NCBI GenBank assembly: GCA_026419775.2
Contig: JAOPGA020000702.1
Span: 1-38,198, forward strand
DNA: 38,198 nt
Source of the DNA: Acrasis kona
Taxonomy: Eukaryota > Heterolobosea > Eutetramitea > Acrasida > Acrasidae
Direction: 5' to 3'
Shown: positions 29,403-38,198 of the stretch, one piece after another
How positions within the stretch are numbered: the first letter of the stretch is position 1
Layout of the letters: each line of letters begins with the position of its first letter
Position numbers and translations under genes: made by a program
The notes under the pieces: model-generated
What the model was told of the DNA's origin: nothing
Seen by the model: only the letters and a program-made list of their open reading frames with translations
Databases searched by the model: none

Positions 29403-30128
29403 AAAGATAAAACAAAAATTATTGTCCAAATTTTGTACAAAAAATGAAAATAGAAACTATTTTTAACAAAACATGTTTTGAAAATTTGGTCATGGGTCTT
29501 CTTTGTTGGCAGATTTTAATAGTCAGTAGTAATGCTTGGGGGTGTACAGCTGTGAAAGTAATGCGGTACTTTGACAAGAATTATGCCAGGAACACATTTT
29601 GACACAAGGACCTGTTTTGGTGCACTTAACATTAAAAGAGTTGTTAAATGCTGGGATTATACAAGTTTGGGCAAGTAGATTCATTTCAACATTATTTACC
29701 CTTTGTTTAATTGTGATTTCAACAGTATTCAATGCAAACTTGGAAAATGAGTGTAATGTAACAAAGGAGCAGACATTAACAATGACATCAATGGAAATCA
29801 ACTTGTATGAGCTCACATTAAGCTGCCTATCAGAGAATCAAATCATGTAGCAACCTTTTTTTAAACTTTGGCTCAAATGAGATTTAAGGTCAACTATAGA
29901 GAAATAAGGTTTATGCAATAAAAATAACTCCCATATTTACCACCTATAAGAGACATATGGACGACAAACTGTCCTTATTTATATAATAAGTGTATGTCTG
30001 ATCCTAAAATGCATTTAGCTTAATAACTTCTATAAATAAATATGCTGTATAAGAGGGGATAGCTATATGATGTATTATTTGTGTTAAAAACAAACTACAA
30101 ACAAACTATAAGCAACCTACATTACATC
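29403..30128. other. AT-rich region with overlapping uncertain frames
   Basis: Both strands of 29523-29850 are open for 80-97 codons without an ATG choice that is convincing. The plus frame 29599-29850 would contain one hydrophobic helix. Neither shows a recognised motif. A TATA-like TGTATAAGAG at about 30043 precedes the next gene. Confidence 0.25.
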
Positions 30129-31128
30129 ATGTCTCAACAAATTGATATTGACTACGACGCTGAGATTACATCTTTACGTGTTAGTGAGACTTCATTAAAA
30201 GCCACTATCCGCGATTTGCAAGACCAGTACAATGTTTTGCACTGCCGAGTAAGAACCCTGGAAAAACCAGGAATGCCCTGGTTTAAGGATGACAAGAACA
30301 GAACTCCGGCTGACCTTACTGCATCAGCCATGCGCAATAGAAGCGACCCAAGTGCTAGCGACTGGATTGAAAGATTCTTAAATTGGGAGAAGAGAGAGGA
30401 TCACATTTACAGTGAGAGTCATCCCGTAGCCTTTCATGAATTTGGGAAGAACTGGAACAAGAGCCATCTGTTGGCCGTGCACTTCTTTGAGTTTCTTGAC
30501 ACCGGTGATGACATTGTAGAGACCATCAAGAATTATAGTTTGTCCAACAGAACGTTCAAACCGCCAACAGTGATGCTGAACCGTCACGCCCAAGACCGCC
30601 CAAACATCAAAGGTACTAATAACGTTTTAATAAATACGTATCATTAATCTACAGTGTAGTTCTTCCAATATTCCCAAGTGTCATAGAAAGCGATTTCAAG
30701 ATAAAGGAGACATTTTTGGAAAGATAAATAAAGACTCAAGTTAGTAAGCAACCTGGTAATGCAGTGATTCTTCCAAAAGTTGCAATTACTGAGATGGATA
30801 ATAATTGGGACAGCATTGTTGAGAGCACCATTCAAAAGATGTTTGTAACCAAATTTACAAATAAACAAATTGAGGTTCTCCGCAACACAGCAAACAAAAT
30901 TATCAAACATGCTGGTATACAAAATGTGAGATTCCTATCAGCAACCACTTTTAGAAGAAATGTCAAGACTGACAATCCTCTTGATCCTAATTACCAAAAT
31001 GGCTTTTATAAAAATCTACACAGGCTACCAAATTTTGTTGTTGAGGAGCAACTAGATCCAGATACTGAACAAGACAAAATACAGTTGTTGGATAACATAC
31101 GACCAGCGGATATTCGACAAGAGAAGTG
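30129..31128 (+). CDS. Unknown gag-like or host protein, two exons
   Basis: Exon 1 30129-30612 begins MSQQIDIDYDAEI, then a short coiled coil and a helical Trp-rich part (DWIERFLNWEKREDH). It ends in phase 1 at AAAG|GTACTA. Joining to 30741 (after ACTCAAG) or 30765 (after TGCAG) continues in frame through ILPKVAITEMDNNWDS and FRRNVKTDNPLDPNY to TGA 31126-31128, about 290 aa. A 47-nt alternative intron ending at 30659 would instead give a 183-aa protein stopping at 30727. After the TGA the same frame stays open with a strongly basic run (RKKKSKAKKKNQNK) to 31240, so the TGA could be a nonsense mutation. The basic tail and setting suggest a retroelement ORF1, but no family was recognised. Confidence 0.4.
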
Positions 31129-31257
31129 ACGTAGTAGCAGGAAGAAGAAGAGCAAGGCTAAGAAAAAAAATCAAAACAAAGAACAGCCACCAAAACAAAA
31201 CTACGAAGAGCATCTATCTCTTCCGTTCCACATTGCTTGATTCTTTTCCTCAAAGTC

Positions 31258-32412
31258 TTAATGATGTTGTGTGAAATTCAAGCAGAAACAATCTGCAGCG
31301 TAAGTTATAGTCGGAATAATAATGGTATTCATGGCCATAATGAGCTGGTTGATGGGGAGAAAGTGGTTCTTAAGCTTTTCAAATTTTTTTCTGACTTGAG
31401 AGGTGATGTGGTCAATGTGGCCAGAATGAGAACCGTCAGCAGAGAAGTGAGCGCCGAGGTAGCGTATGGGTTCTTGCGGAGGAAGAGACACAATGGGTGC
31501 ACCATCAATGAGTATGGATGGTGGTGTGGTTGTATTAAAACCATGGGTGTTTGAGCAGAGAAATGTTTTAGAGGCATTAATCTCTAGACCGGTACCGTTT
31601 ATAGCCTCTAATAGTGCATCTATTAGCATCTGCAGATGTATGATGCTGTCTGATGCAAGCGCAACATCATCTGCATAGAGAAGAGAAGAGATACAAATGC
31701 GGTCGTCGTGAGTGAATTTGTATCCAATGTTCAAAGAGTTAATTTTATCCGCAATTGTATCAACAAAGAAGTTGAACAGGAGTGGTGATAAAATATCACC
31801 CTGTCGCACACCTCTGCAGACTTTGAATTTCTCTGTAATACCAAGACCCGTAATAACATCACTGTAGGCGTAGGAGTAAAGTCCGTTGATCATATCAATA
31901 AAATCAATGGGGATACCCTTGTGACAAAGCGCCAGAAACAGTGATGACTGTGATATAGAGTCAAATGCCTTTGTAAAGTCAATGGTACAAAGGTGGAAAG
32001 GTCTGTTGTGGACGTTGGCGTTGTCGAGTGCATTTAGGATAGTTTTAATCTTCATGGCACAGCATCGACTTCTCCTAAAACCACCCTGGGAGTCATTGAG
32101 GAGATGGTATTCTTCAGTGACGTTGGAGAGGCGGGTATTAAGCAATTTGGAGAAGAGCTTATATAAAGTGTTTAACAGAGTGATTTGGCGGAAGTTGTCA
32201 ATCTTGTACTCTGATCCCTTTTTGTGTATGAGCCAGATGCGACCTGCTTTCCAAGATGTGGGAACCTGTTTAGAGACCATACAATCATTAAAGATTGATA
32301 GGAGGGTTTCCACAATAAGGGGTGGAGCGCGTTTCCATAACTCATAGGGCACGTTATCGATTCCTGACGCTTTGTTATTTGGAAGCAACAGCTTCCAAAA
32401 GGAACAAGACAA
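31258..32412 (-). pseudogene. LINE (non-LTR) reverse transcriptase fragment
   Basis: A 384-codon frame lacking an ATG. Non-LTR RT motifs run in order: NNKASGIDNVPYELWK, GRIWLIHKKGSE, NFRQITLLNTLYKLFSKLL, HLCTIDFTKAFDSI, GVRQGDILSPLLFN, LLYADDVALAS (catalytic DD) and RYLGAHFS. The stop follows FTQHH. The endonuclease domain and RT N-terminus are missing on the right, and no poly(A) tail is seen on the left, so it is truncated at both ends. It lies antisense to the gag-like gene on its left and ends about 50 bp before the LTR element, within sequence that reads as a coiled-coil fragment on the plus strand. Confidence 0.85.
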
Positions 32413-32451
32413 GTTGAAGAAGCAAAAGGAAATGCTAGAATCGTATGAGCA

Positions 32452-32587
32452 TGTTGTAATATAGTGTTGTTTTACATAGCTTCACTAATATTACCTTCTT
32501 TTGTATAAACAATGTTCTTATAGAAGGAGGGTCAATGTGGGAGTAATAAAAAGTATGCCCGCACACAATTATAGACTATGAGGAACA
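32452..32587 (+). repeat. Left LTR
   Basis: 136 bp, TG...CA ends, paired with 36418-36553. It is unusually short for a Ty3 element. Confidence 0.85.
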
Positions 32588-32588
32588 A

Positions 32589-33726
32589 ATGAACAACCTG
32601 TTCAAAAGCACAAAAAGATTAAATAAGAGTCATCTTTTTGGCCTTATTCAAGAATTAAGACAAGCAGCTGGACTGAAGAGAAATAAGCAACAAGTTCCTG
32701 AATCGCCAGACAAGCCAGTCTACTAGCCTAGAGTTACGCAGCTACTATCTCCACTTCGCTCCACAAAGAAGAGACCACTCTCACTAGACAACACCATTGA
32801 GGTAGTCAACTATTACAAAGACTCTTTTACACCGTCTGCTAAACGTGTTAGATAGAACATGAAGTACTATGATAAAGTCCCCAAATTTGTAGACTACAAG
32901 AATTCAGTCTACTAGATTTCATCAAGGACCTAACAAAGTTCTCAGTACATCGTTACGAGTCTGTCTACGACGCAATGAACAGATTCAATCTTATCTATGA
33001 ACTTGCTGGTGAAACCGATAACCGAGATTGGTTCCACCTTTACTCATCACTCGCAAACGTTGAATTCTCATCTCATCTCCAGGCTCAGGAATTCCTTTTC
33101 TCAGAAATCAAGCTTGCTCATGCTAAGACTTTCTTCGATCCCATGTTTGGTGGATCAGGTCATAGCAACGATGCAAAGCCTCCACCATCGATTATGGAAC
33201 AACGTTCAAAACAAGAGAAACATGATCATGTCCACAAGGATAAGGAGATTGATCATAAGGACCATTCAAGCAAAGATCCTTACAAGAAAAAACTATTCTG
33301 CAACTATTGTAGTAGAGATCACAATATCAATGACTGCCCCAAGAAAGCAAAGTTGAAACTCAAGGAAAATAGTAAGAAAGACCCGGCAGTAATTTCAGTA
33401 CAATCAATAGCTGCTTCTCAAGACCAAGTTGAAGAGTTGGAAGACAACGTGCAATCCATCACTTCAATCCTTAGCACTATCGCTTTCCTCAAATCCAAAA
33501 TCAACAATTTGGTTGAATTGGCCACTACTCCTAGTGATCCCCTACCATCTGTCATTGATAGACCGCAAACCACTGTCACAATCTCTAAAATTGATTACAA
33601 AGCCGACCTTGACACCTGTGCCGACCAATCTTGTATTACAAGTACACTTTTAAATGAATTACCCTCTGACTCATTCTTCATTTGTGATAACCCTAATTTA
33701 AAGACTCATAAGAGAACATTTCTTTA
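32589..33726 (+). pseudogene. Ty3/gypsy Gag and protease region, broken
   Basis: An ATG right after the LTR opens a frame interrupted by TAG at 32724-32726 and 32853-32855. It shifts at about 32897 to the frame that runs to 33727. The later part holds capsid-like helices (LLDFIKDLTKFS, EFSSHLQAQEFLFSEIKLAHAKTFF) and a zinc-knuckle-like CNYC-x3-H-x4-C. Next comes the retropepsin site region LDTCADQSC, where the usual Asp-Thr-Gly reads Asp-Thr-Cys. Each stop is one base from a Gln codon. Not functional in this copy. Confidence 0.7.
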
Positions 33727-33776
33727 GACAACCTCGCCAGTTCCGAAGGTCTAGTTTATCACCCAGACCACGATGC

Positions 33777-34694
33777 TTGGATGCCATTATTAGAAGACTA
33801 TGTTACAGAAAATTTAGAAACTGCAACCTCACACAGTACCATTGGAGAGGTTCCTATAAATTTTCAAAGATCCTATTGAGTACCCAGTACGTCCGCCAAC
33901 ATACCCTGGCAGATATTCATTCTGAAGGTTACAAAAAGACAATTGATGAATGGTTAGAAAAGAACATAATTGAAGAATTCAACAAGTTAGAAGATCCAGC
34001 ACACGACCCCGCAGGTATCCCAGTAGGAACGTTCAATACCCAAACATTCCCTAACTTCTTTGGTGGTAAGTGGAGGTATGTTCAAAATTTCGTCCACATC
34101 AACCGCCTTATCAACGACGATACTAATGACGTTCCTTCAACTGAAAAAGCATTTCAAACCATTGCTCTCTCTTGACCAGCAATATTTTCAAAGATTGATC
34201 TCAAGTCTGCCTACTTACAAATTCCTCTATGTGAATGCGACCGCTCAGTTACCACAATCTCACTTGGAACCAAACGTTACAGATTCATCACAGGCCCTCT
34301 TGGTTTGAAACACGTCCCATCAATTTTTCAAAGAATGATTAGGAGTTTATTACAGTTACACAAATTTTCAGAGTTCACCTTTAATTATTTAGATGACATC
34401 ATCATTTTTAGTCCTTCCTTTGAGGATCATGTAGACTATGTCTGTAAGGTATTAAAAGCTCTTACTTCGGTTTACTTGACTGTTTTACTTGAAAAATGTT
34501 TTTTCTTCTGTGTTAAAGTCCCTCTTCTAAGTTTTTGGCTTGAAACAAATGGTATTCATCCCAATATCTCCAAACTCTGCAACATAAATAATTGCAAAGT
34601 CCTAATTCAAAAAAGACCCTTCAACGCTTCCTCAGTATCATTAATTTTTTTAGATGCTTCATTCCTCGTGTCTCCCACATATTCGCTCCTCTAA
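33777..34694 (+). pseudogene. Ty3/gypsy reverse transcriptase, broken by one TGA
   Basis: The frame includes the fingers region (YKKTIDEWLEKNIIEEF, GGKWRYVQNFVHINRL). It is interrupted by TGA at 34173-34175 and resumes in the same frame with IFSKIDLKSAYLQIPL, GPLGLKHVPSIFQRM and FNYLDDIIIFSPSFEDHVDYV (catalytic DD). A frameshift at about 34590 moves the reading into the RNase H frame. Confidence 0.8.
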
Positions 34695-35680
34695 TGTCCG
34701 TTAAGTTTGATAAAAAACTTAAATTTACGTGGAACAATGAACTTGAACAAATCTACATGCGCATTTTTAACCTTCTCATTACTTATGTTCCATTTCTCTA
34801 TTTCCCTGACCATAATCACGTACTAGAGCTGGCAACTGATGCCTCTATCACTGCAATTGGAGGAACACTTTTCCAGAAAATCAATAACTCCACACGCTAC
34901 CTTGGATTCTACTCCCGCATCATCAAAGGTTCTGAAAAGAATTACTCTGTACCTAAACTTGAACTTCTATCATGCAAAACTATGATAGAACACTGGCACC
35001 ATCATTTACAGGGTAGATACTTCAAACTTTACCTGGATTCAGAATCGCTTACAAAAGCGTTTCAATCAAATTCAAATGGAAAACACGATTGTACGATAGC
35101 AGGTTGGATTTCTCAAATTGCATGTTACAACTTTGACACATTTCATCTACCGGGAGCAGAAAATATTCTTCCAGATCTACTCTCCAGAGTTCAAGTTATA
35201 ACCAGCCGATCACCAACCACATACTCAGAAGATGAAACCGACAAATTTATTTCAGATGCCCACTCTATTGGCCATTTTGGAACAGTTGCAATGTACAACC
35301 ACATCAATACCACTCGACAAATAACTAACATTCCGGGTCTATACGAGAAATGCCTTGAGTATTGTAAAAAATGCTCTATTTGCAGAAAAGTTTCAAACTA
35401 CAGAGTTGGATACAGCCCTCTAAATGATCCTGTATATTTGTCTCCCATGGAGAAAGTCATTTGCGACATCATAGAAATGCCACCAAGTATTAGAAGTTTC
35501 GCATACATTTTAGCTGTCAAGGATGAATTCTCCCGTTTTATTTGGATTCGACCATACATTTCTAAAGATGCTCTAGAGTGTATCTCAATCTTATTAAAAA
35601 TCTTCTTTTCGTTTATTATTAGAAACTCAGTATCCCAAACGAAAAGAAGATTTAGAAATAAAGAACAAGAAATTCAATAA
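34592..35680 (+). pseudogene. Ty3/gypsy RNase H and N-terminal integrase, truncated
   Basis: The frame continues with the RT connection (KKTLQRFLSIINFFRCFIP). RNase H follows (LELATDASITAIGGTLFQ, FYSRIIKGSEKNYSVPKLELLS, YLDSESLTKAF, LPGAENILPDLLSR). The integrase part has the HHCC zinc domain (HSIGHFGTVAMYNHI...CLEYCKKCSIC) and the first catalytic region (VICDIIEMPPSIRS...FAYILAVKDEFSRF). It stops being integrase-like after LKIFFSF: the second Asp and the Glu are missing, consistent with an internal deletion of roughly 80-100 codons near 35620. Confidence 0.82.
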
Positions 35681-35972
35681 AAAGAATTATACAAAAACAA
35701 TTGACCAGTTCAACATCAATGATATTGTCATGTGGCGAATACCAAAGCCAATCAACAAAGCATCTGATTGTTACACAGGTCCCTTTTGTATCATAGGTGT
35801 TGATGCAAATAACACATACAAAATCAAAAGTCAAGTTCAGACCCTCAAGGCACCAGCGAATTTTCTCAAAAGAGGATTACTCTCTGAAGGTAAAGACCTC
35901 TTTAAAGACAAATTCGTCACAGACAAAGGTGTTATCTGTGATGATTTCTTGAAACAATATATTAATAGATAA
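35640..35972 (+). pseudogene. Ty3/gypsy integrase C-terminal (GPY/F) fragment
   Basis: In the frame after the deletion, NDIVMWRIPKPINKASDCYTGPFCII matches the GPY/F module at the end of gypsy integrases, followed by LKAPANFLKRGLL. The frame ends at TAA 35970-35972. Confidence 0.7.
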
Positions 35973-36135
35973 AGTACTAGTGAACTGTTTACGTTTATTA
36001 TAAAACGAGATTTGCAAGAGCATTGATCCACAATTTATAGTGGAAAATGCGGAGTATTTAACTTGCTATATTTACATAATTCTTCTTTAGGTGGCAAGTA
36101 TGGAGTACAATTCTTCTATACGAGGCAAGTATTGA

Positions 36136-36399
36136 AGTAAACCAATAGAAGTTACATTACATTACAACATTATCGAAGAGTCTACACTTTCCGAAGTTGG
36201 TCAAGATGATCTAAGAGATGAAACATACATCCTTTCTTCAGACATTCTTACACAACCAGCCGTTGATGTCGAAAAGATGCAACCAACTATTATTACTGAC
36301 ACAGATAGCCTCGATAAAGGAAAAGAGATAGATAACTCGGAAACAACATCAATAAGGAGATCAACAAGACAAAGGATTCCCAATCCGAGATATAAGTGA
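36136..36399 (+). pseudogene. Ty3/gypsy Pol C-terminal tail remnant
   Basis: An open frame without ATG contains an acidic Ser/Thr-rich linker and ends RRSTRQRIPNPRYK, a tail common at the end of Ty3 Pol proteins. The TGA at 36397-36399 lies just before the polypurine tract and right LTR. Confidence 0.6.
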
Positions 36400-36417
36400 A
36401 TCTCTGTATCGGGGGAG

Positions 36418-36553
36418 TGTTGTAATAAAGTGTTGTTCTATATAGCTTCACTAATATTACCTTCTTTTGTATAAACATTGTTCTTATAGAAGGAGGGTCA
36501 ATGTGGGAGTAATAAGAAGTATGCCCGCACACAATTATAGACTATGAGGAACA
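36418..36553 (+). repeat. Right LTR
   Basis: 136 bp, five differences from the left LTR, preceded by GGGGGAG. Confidence 0.85.
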
Positions 36554-36577
36554 ACCGCAGATATCCCGCTTTTATAG

Positions 36578-36597
36578 ATAGGTTTATATTAACCTAT
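36578..36597. repeat. Small hairpin right of the LTR element
   Basis: ATAGGTT-TATATT-AACCTAT forms a perfect 7-bp stem with a 6-nt loop. Role unknown. Confidence 0.4.
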
Positions 36598-36735
36598 AAA
36601 AAAGGGGAAACAAAGTTTATGTTAAATTTGTGAAAAAATAAATAACACAGTTCACTAGCAACTATAGTCCTCTGTGTTCTCGCCCCCACAATATCTGCAT
36701 AAATCACTACAAAGCACTTGACAAAATTATTCCAG

Positions 36736-36885
36736 GAGGCAATGTGCATCCAGAAAGGGGAGGCTACAAGGGTCAAGCAGCAGCTGCATGCAATGAAGGC
36801 ATGCCTAGAGACAGCTGTAAAAAATGGAAAAGGTACGCCAACTATCGCAGTTGTTGATGAGAGTGCTATGGAGGATGCCGAATAA
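36736..36885 (+). CDS. Unknown last-exon-like frame (about 49 codons)
   Basis: The frame begins after TTATTCCAG (acceptor-like), contains EAMCIQKGEATRVKQQL and KGTPTIAVVDESAMEDAE, and ends at TAA 36883-36885, which overlaps an AATAAA poly(A) signal. Composition and the signal suggest the 3' exon of a gene, but no upstream donor was identified. The LTR element may have separated it from earlier exons. Confidence 0.3.
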   Translation, partial: EAMCIQKGEATRVKQQLHAMKACLETAVKNGKGTPTIAVVDESAMEDAE

Positions 36886-36899
36886 ACATTCTTTACATT

Positions 36900-37183
36900 G
36901 TAATTTTATGTGTACTTGATTGGACTTGTTCTTGTAATAACCTTTCTCAATTAGGATGTATAGTTACAATATTCTTTTATTGGCTGCATTAGCCTTTTTG
37001 GTACGACGGATGTAGAATAANGAAATTCTGATCANTCGGTTGCCCAATATATTTTATCATGGTTCAGGGAATATAAATCCCTCCTTTTTTTAAAACAGTG
37101 ATAAGCTTGAAAGTTTATTGGTAATTTACAAAACCTGTCAATGGTTATTGATGAGTTACCATACACTAAAATAATATATAATA
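36900..37183. other. Region without a gene; contains ambiguous bases
   Basis: AT-rich, no open frame of interest. Undetermined bases are present at 37021 and 37035. Confidence 0.4.
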
Positions 37184-37354
37184 TTATAAATCCTTTCCCT
37201 CCTCAGAATGTATTGTCATAATGTGGTGCACAATCTTCATGTCAACTACTTCAGCCTTATCAAGATTGGGAACATATTGCTCCAACACATTTTTGGTATT
37301 CTTATAACCTTGTTGCTCAATCCCTCTTTTTCCGACATGCACAAAAATTGGACT
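37184..37354 (-). CDS. Unknown terminal exon-like frame on the minus strand
   Basis: The frame starts after GACTAG (acceptor-like) and runs 56 codons to TAA. The peptide SPIFVHVGKRGIEQQGY ... EQYVPNLDKAEVVDMK has a coding look. It could be the last exon of a gene related to the transposase further right, or of a host gene. Family not recognised. Confidence 0.3.
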   Translation of the reverse strand, partial: SPIFVHVGKRGIEQQGYKNTKNVLEQYVPNLDKAEVVDMKIVHHIMTIHSEEGKDL

Positions 37355-37635
37355 CTAGTCAAGTTACATATAATACATTCATTGTAAATATCACATTAAA
37401 TCATGAAGCATTGAACAAGGAATATGTCCATGTAGACCTTTTATCATCCTTGGCCCTAATGTCACTGTATATAATGAACAAAAATTGATGCCTTTACCAA
37501 GGTTCCCTCTGAGTTATGTTCCTTGACATAATTAGCTTATATTTGGAAACATTCCATTCCACTACAATGAAACATTTCATTCCACTCTGACCTTATAAAG
37601 GATAAAATAATATTAATAGTTTTGTTAATCAAATT

Positions 37636-38198
37636 TTATTGGAGTATGTCCTCCAGGTTGAATTGTCCTATTGGTCTCGGATTTGCACGATTATATTATT
37701 GCTGGAGTGCAATATCTTCTTGTTGTCTCCAGTTTCTAACCTGCTCTGCCCTCTCCCTCGCATGTCGGTGGAAATCATAAAGTACCAACCCATTCTACGT
37801 CACCTCTGAAACCAACTCGGAAAGCCTTGAATAGAAGTTTTGTAACACCAAATAATTGTTCTATTCTTACACGTTTGGCGCTCAACCTCTCATTAAAACG
37901 CTGTTTATATCGAGGTAATTCGTTGTTAGCAGGCTTCCTATAACCATGGACAAATCAAATCCGGCTTCTTGAATTAACATATCCACCATCTGCAAGAATT
38001 TTTTCATTTGGATGAAGCTTATCCTCAAGTTTGCTGCGGGTCACACATCGGATATCATGAACACCAGCAGGATTTCCTAAATCTGTCCAAATAGGTGCAC
38101 GCATTCCATCACACATTACTTGTATGTTAATGCCAAATTTTTGAAATTTATAAGAATACCAACTATCATGTTCAAAATCATACTTTGATGTTTTACCC
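37636..38198 (-). pseudogene. PIF/Harbinger-type transposase (DDE_Tnp_4) remnant, runs off the window
   Basis: The minus-strand frame is open from the right edge to 37958 and contains YKFQKFGINIQVMCDG, LGNPAGVHDIR and EKILADGGYV, the second and third parts of a DDE_Tnp_4 core (Asp within AGVHD and LADGGY). After TGA at 37955-37957 the same frame continues with YKQRFNERLSAKRVRIEQLFG and TKLLFKAFRV, the usual family ending. A frameshift near 37790 leads to YDFHRHARERAEQV, an in-frame TAA at 37696-37698, and the end at 37636. The copy is inactive. The N-terminus lies outside the window. Confidence 0.7.

Larger units (their letters stand above)
32452..36553 (+). mobile_element. Ty3/gypsy LTR retrotransposon, degenerate, 4.1 kb
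   Basis: Two 136-bp LTRs begin TGTTG and end AACA and bracket Gag, protease, RT, RNase H and integrase in Ty3 order. The LTRs differ at five positions (about 96% identity), so the copy is older than the DIRS/PAT element. A polypurine tract (GGGGGAG) abuts the right LTR. No target duplication is visible (GAGCA on the left, ACCGC on the right), and no usual tRNA primer site follows the left LTR. The coding region has several stops, frameshifts and an integrase deletion. Confidence 0.85.

Noticed and set aside
32447-36558. Target-site duplication of the Ty3 element
   Set aside because: Flanks GAGCA and ACCGC do not match; possibly lost or recombined.
1-38198. CRISPR arrays, bacterial operons or riboswitches
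   Set aside because: No regularly spaced repeats of that kind; the window is clearly eukaryotic.

Overview
The window is eukaryotic nuclear DNA from an AT-rich, gene-dense protist. Host genes are interrupted by very short GT-AG introns (37-64 nt). There are two nuclear-type tRNA loci with T5 terminators, TATA boxes close to start codons, and several classes of eukaryotic mobile element. The small introns, a flagellar-type IQCH gene and a secreted Thr/Pro-rich surface protein would fit an amoeboflagellate such as a heterolobosean, but no sequence here fixes the taxon. All seven well-supported host protein genes end in TAA.

Left part (1-18.3 kb) is mostly host genes. It holds the C-terminal zinc-ribbon end of a piggyBac-type transposase at the edge; a GPI-anchored mucin-like surface protein (-); a four-exon dynamin-superfamily GTPase of about 1335 aa with what looks like a catalytically dead OTU-like domain (-); an aberrant tRNA-Arg(TCT) (-); a zinc alcohol/formaldehyde-dehydrogenase-like enzyme (+); a four-exon IQCH orthologue (-) divergent from a four-exon, probably myristoylated IQ-RCC1 protein (+); an MDR quinone-oxidoreductase-like enzyme with a signal peptide (+); a membrane fatty-acid-hydroxylase/sterol-desaturase-family enzyme (+); and tRNA-Leu(TAG) (+).

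Right part (18.3-38.2 kb) is a nest of mobile elements. In order: a tnp2-family (CACTA/Plavaka-like) transposase gene (-) head to head with an unknown coiled-coil gene (+); a nearly complete 5.3-kb tyrosine-recombinase retrotransposon (DIRS/PAT type; Gag, RT-RNase H, YR) with split direct repeats A1-B1A2-B2; two small unknown spliced or exon-like genes; an unknown gag-like two-exon gene; a LINE reverse-transcriptase fragment (-); a decayed 4.1-kb Ty3/gypsy element with 136-bp LTRs; and a decayed PIF/Harbinger-type (DDE_Tnp_4) transposase running off the right edge (-).

The best candidate for something undescribed is in the non-coding 3' spacer of the DIRS/PAT element (28184-28356). Four hairpins there share an AGGTGA internal loop and a single opposing C, while both flanking helices differ in sequence yet keep base pairing. 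The element's internal B1A2 junction is also a large imperfect palindrome, which combines features usually separated between DIRS-1 (inverted ends) and PAT (split direct repeats).
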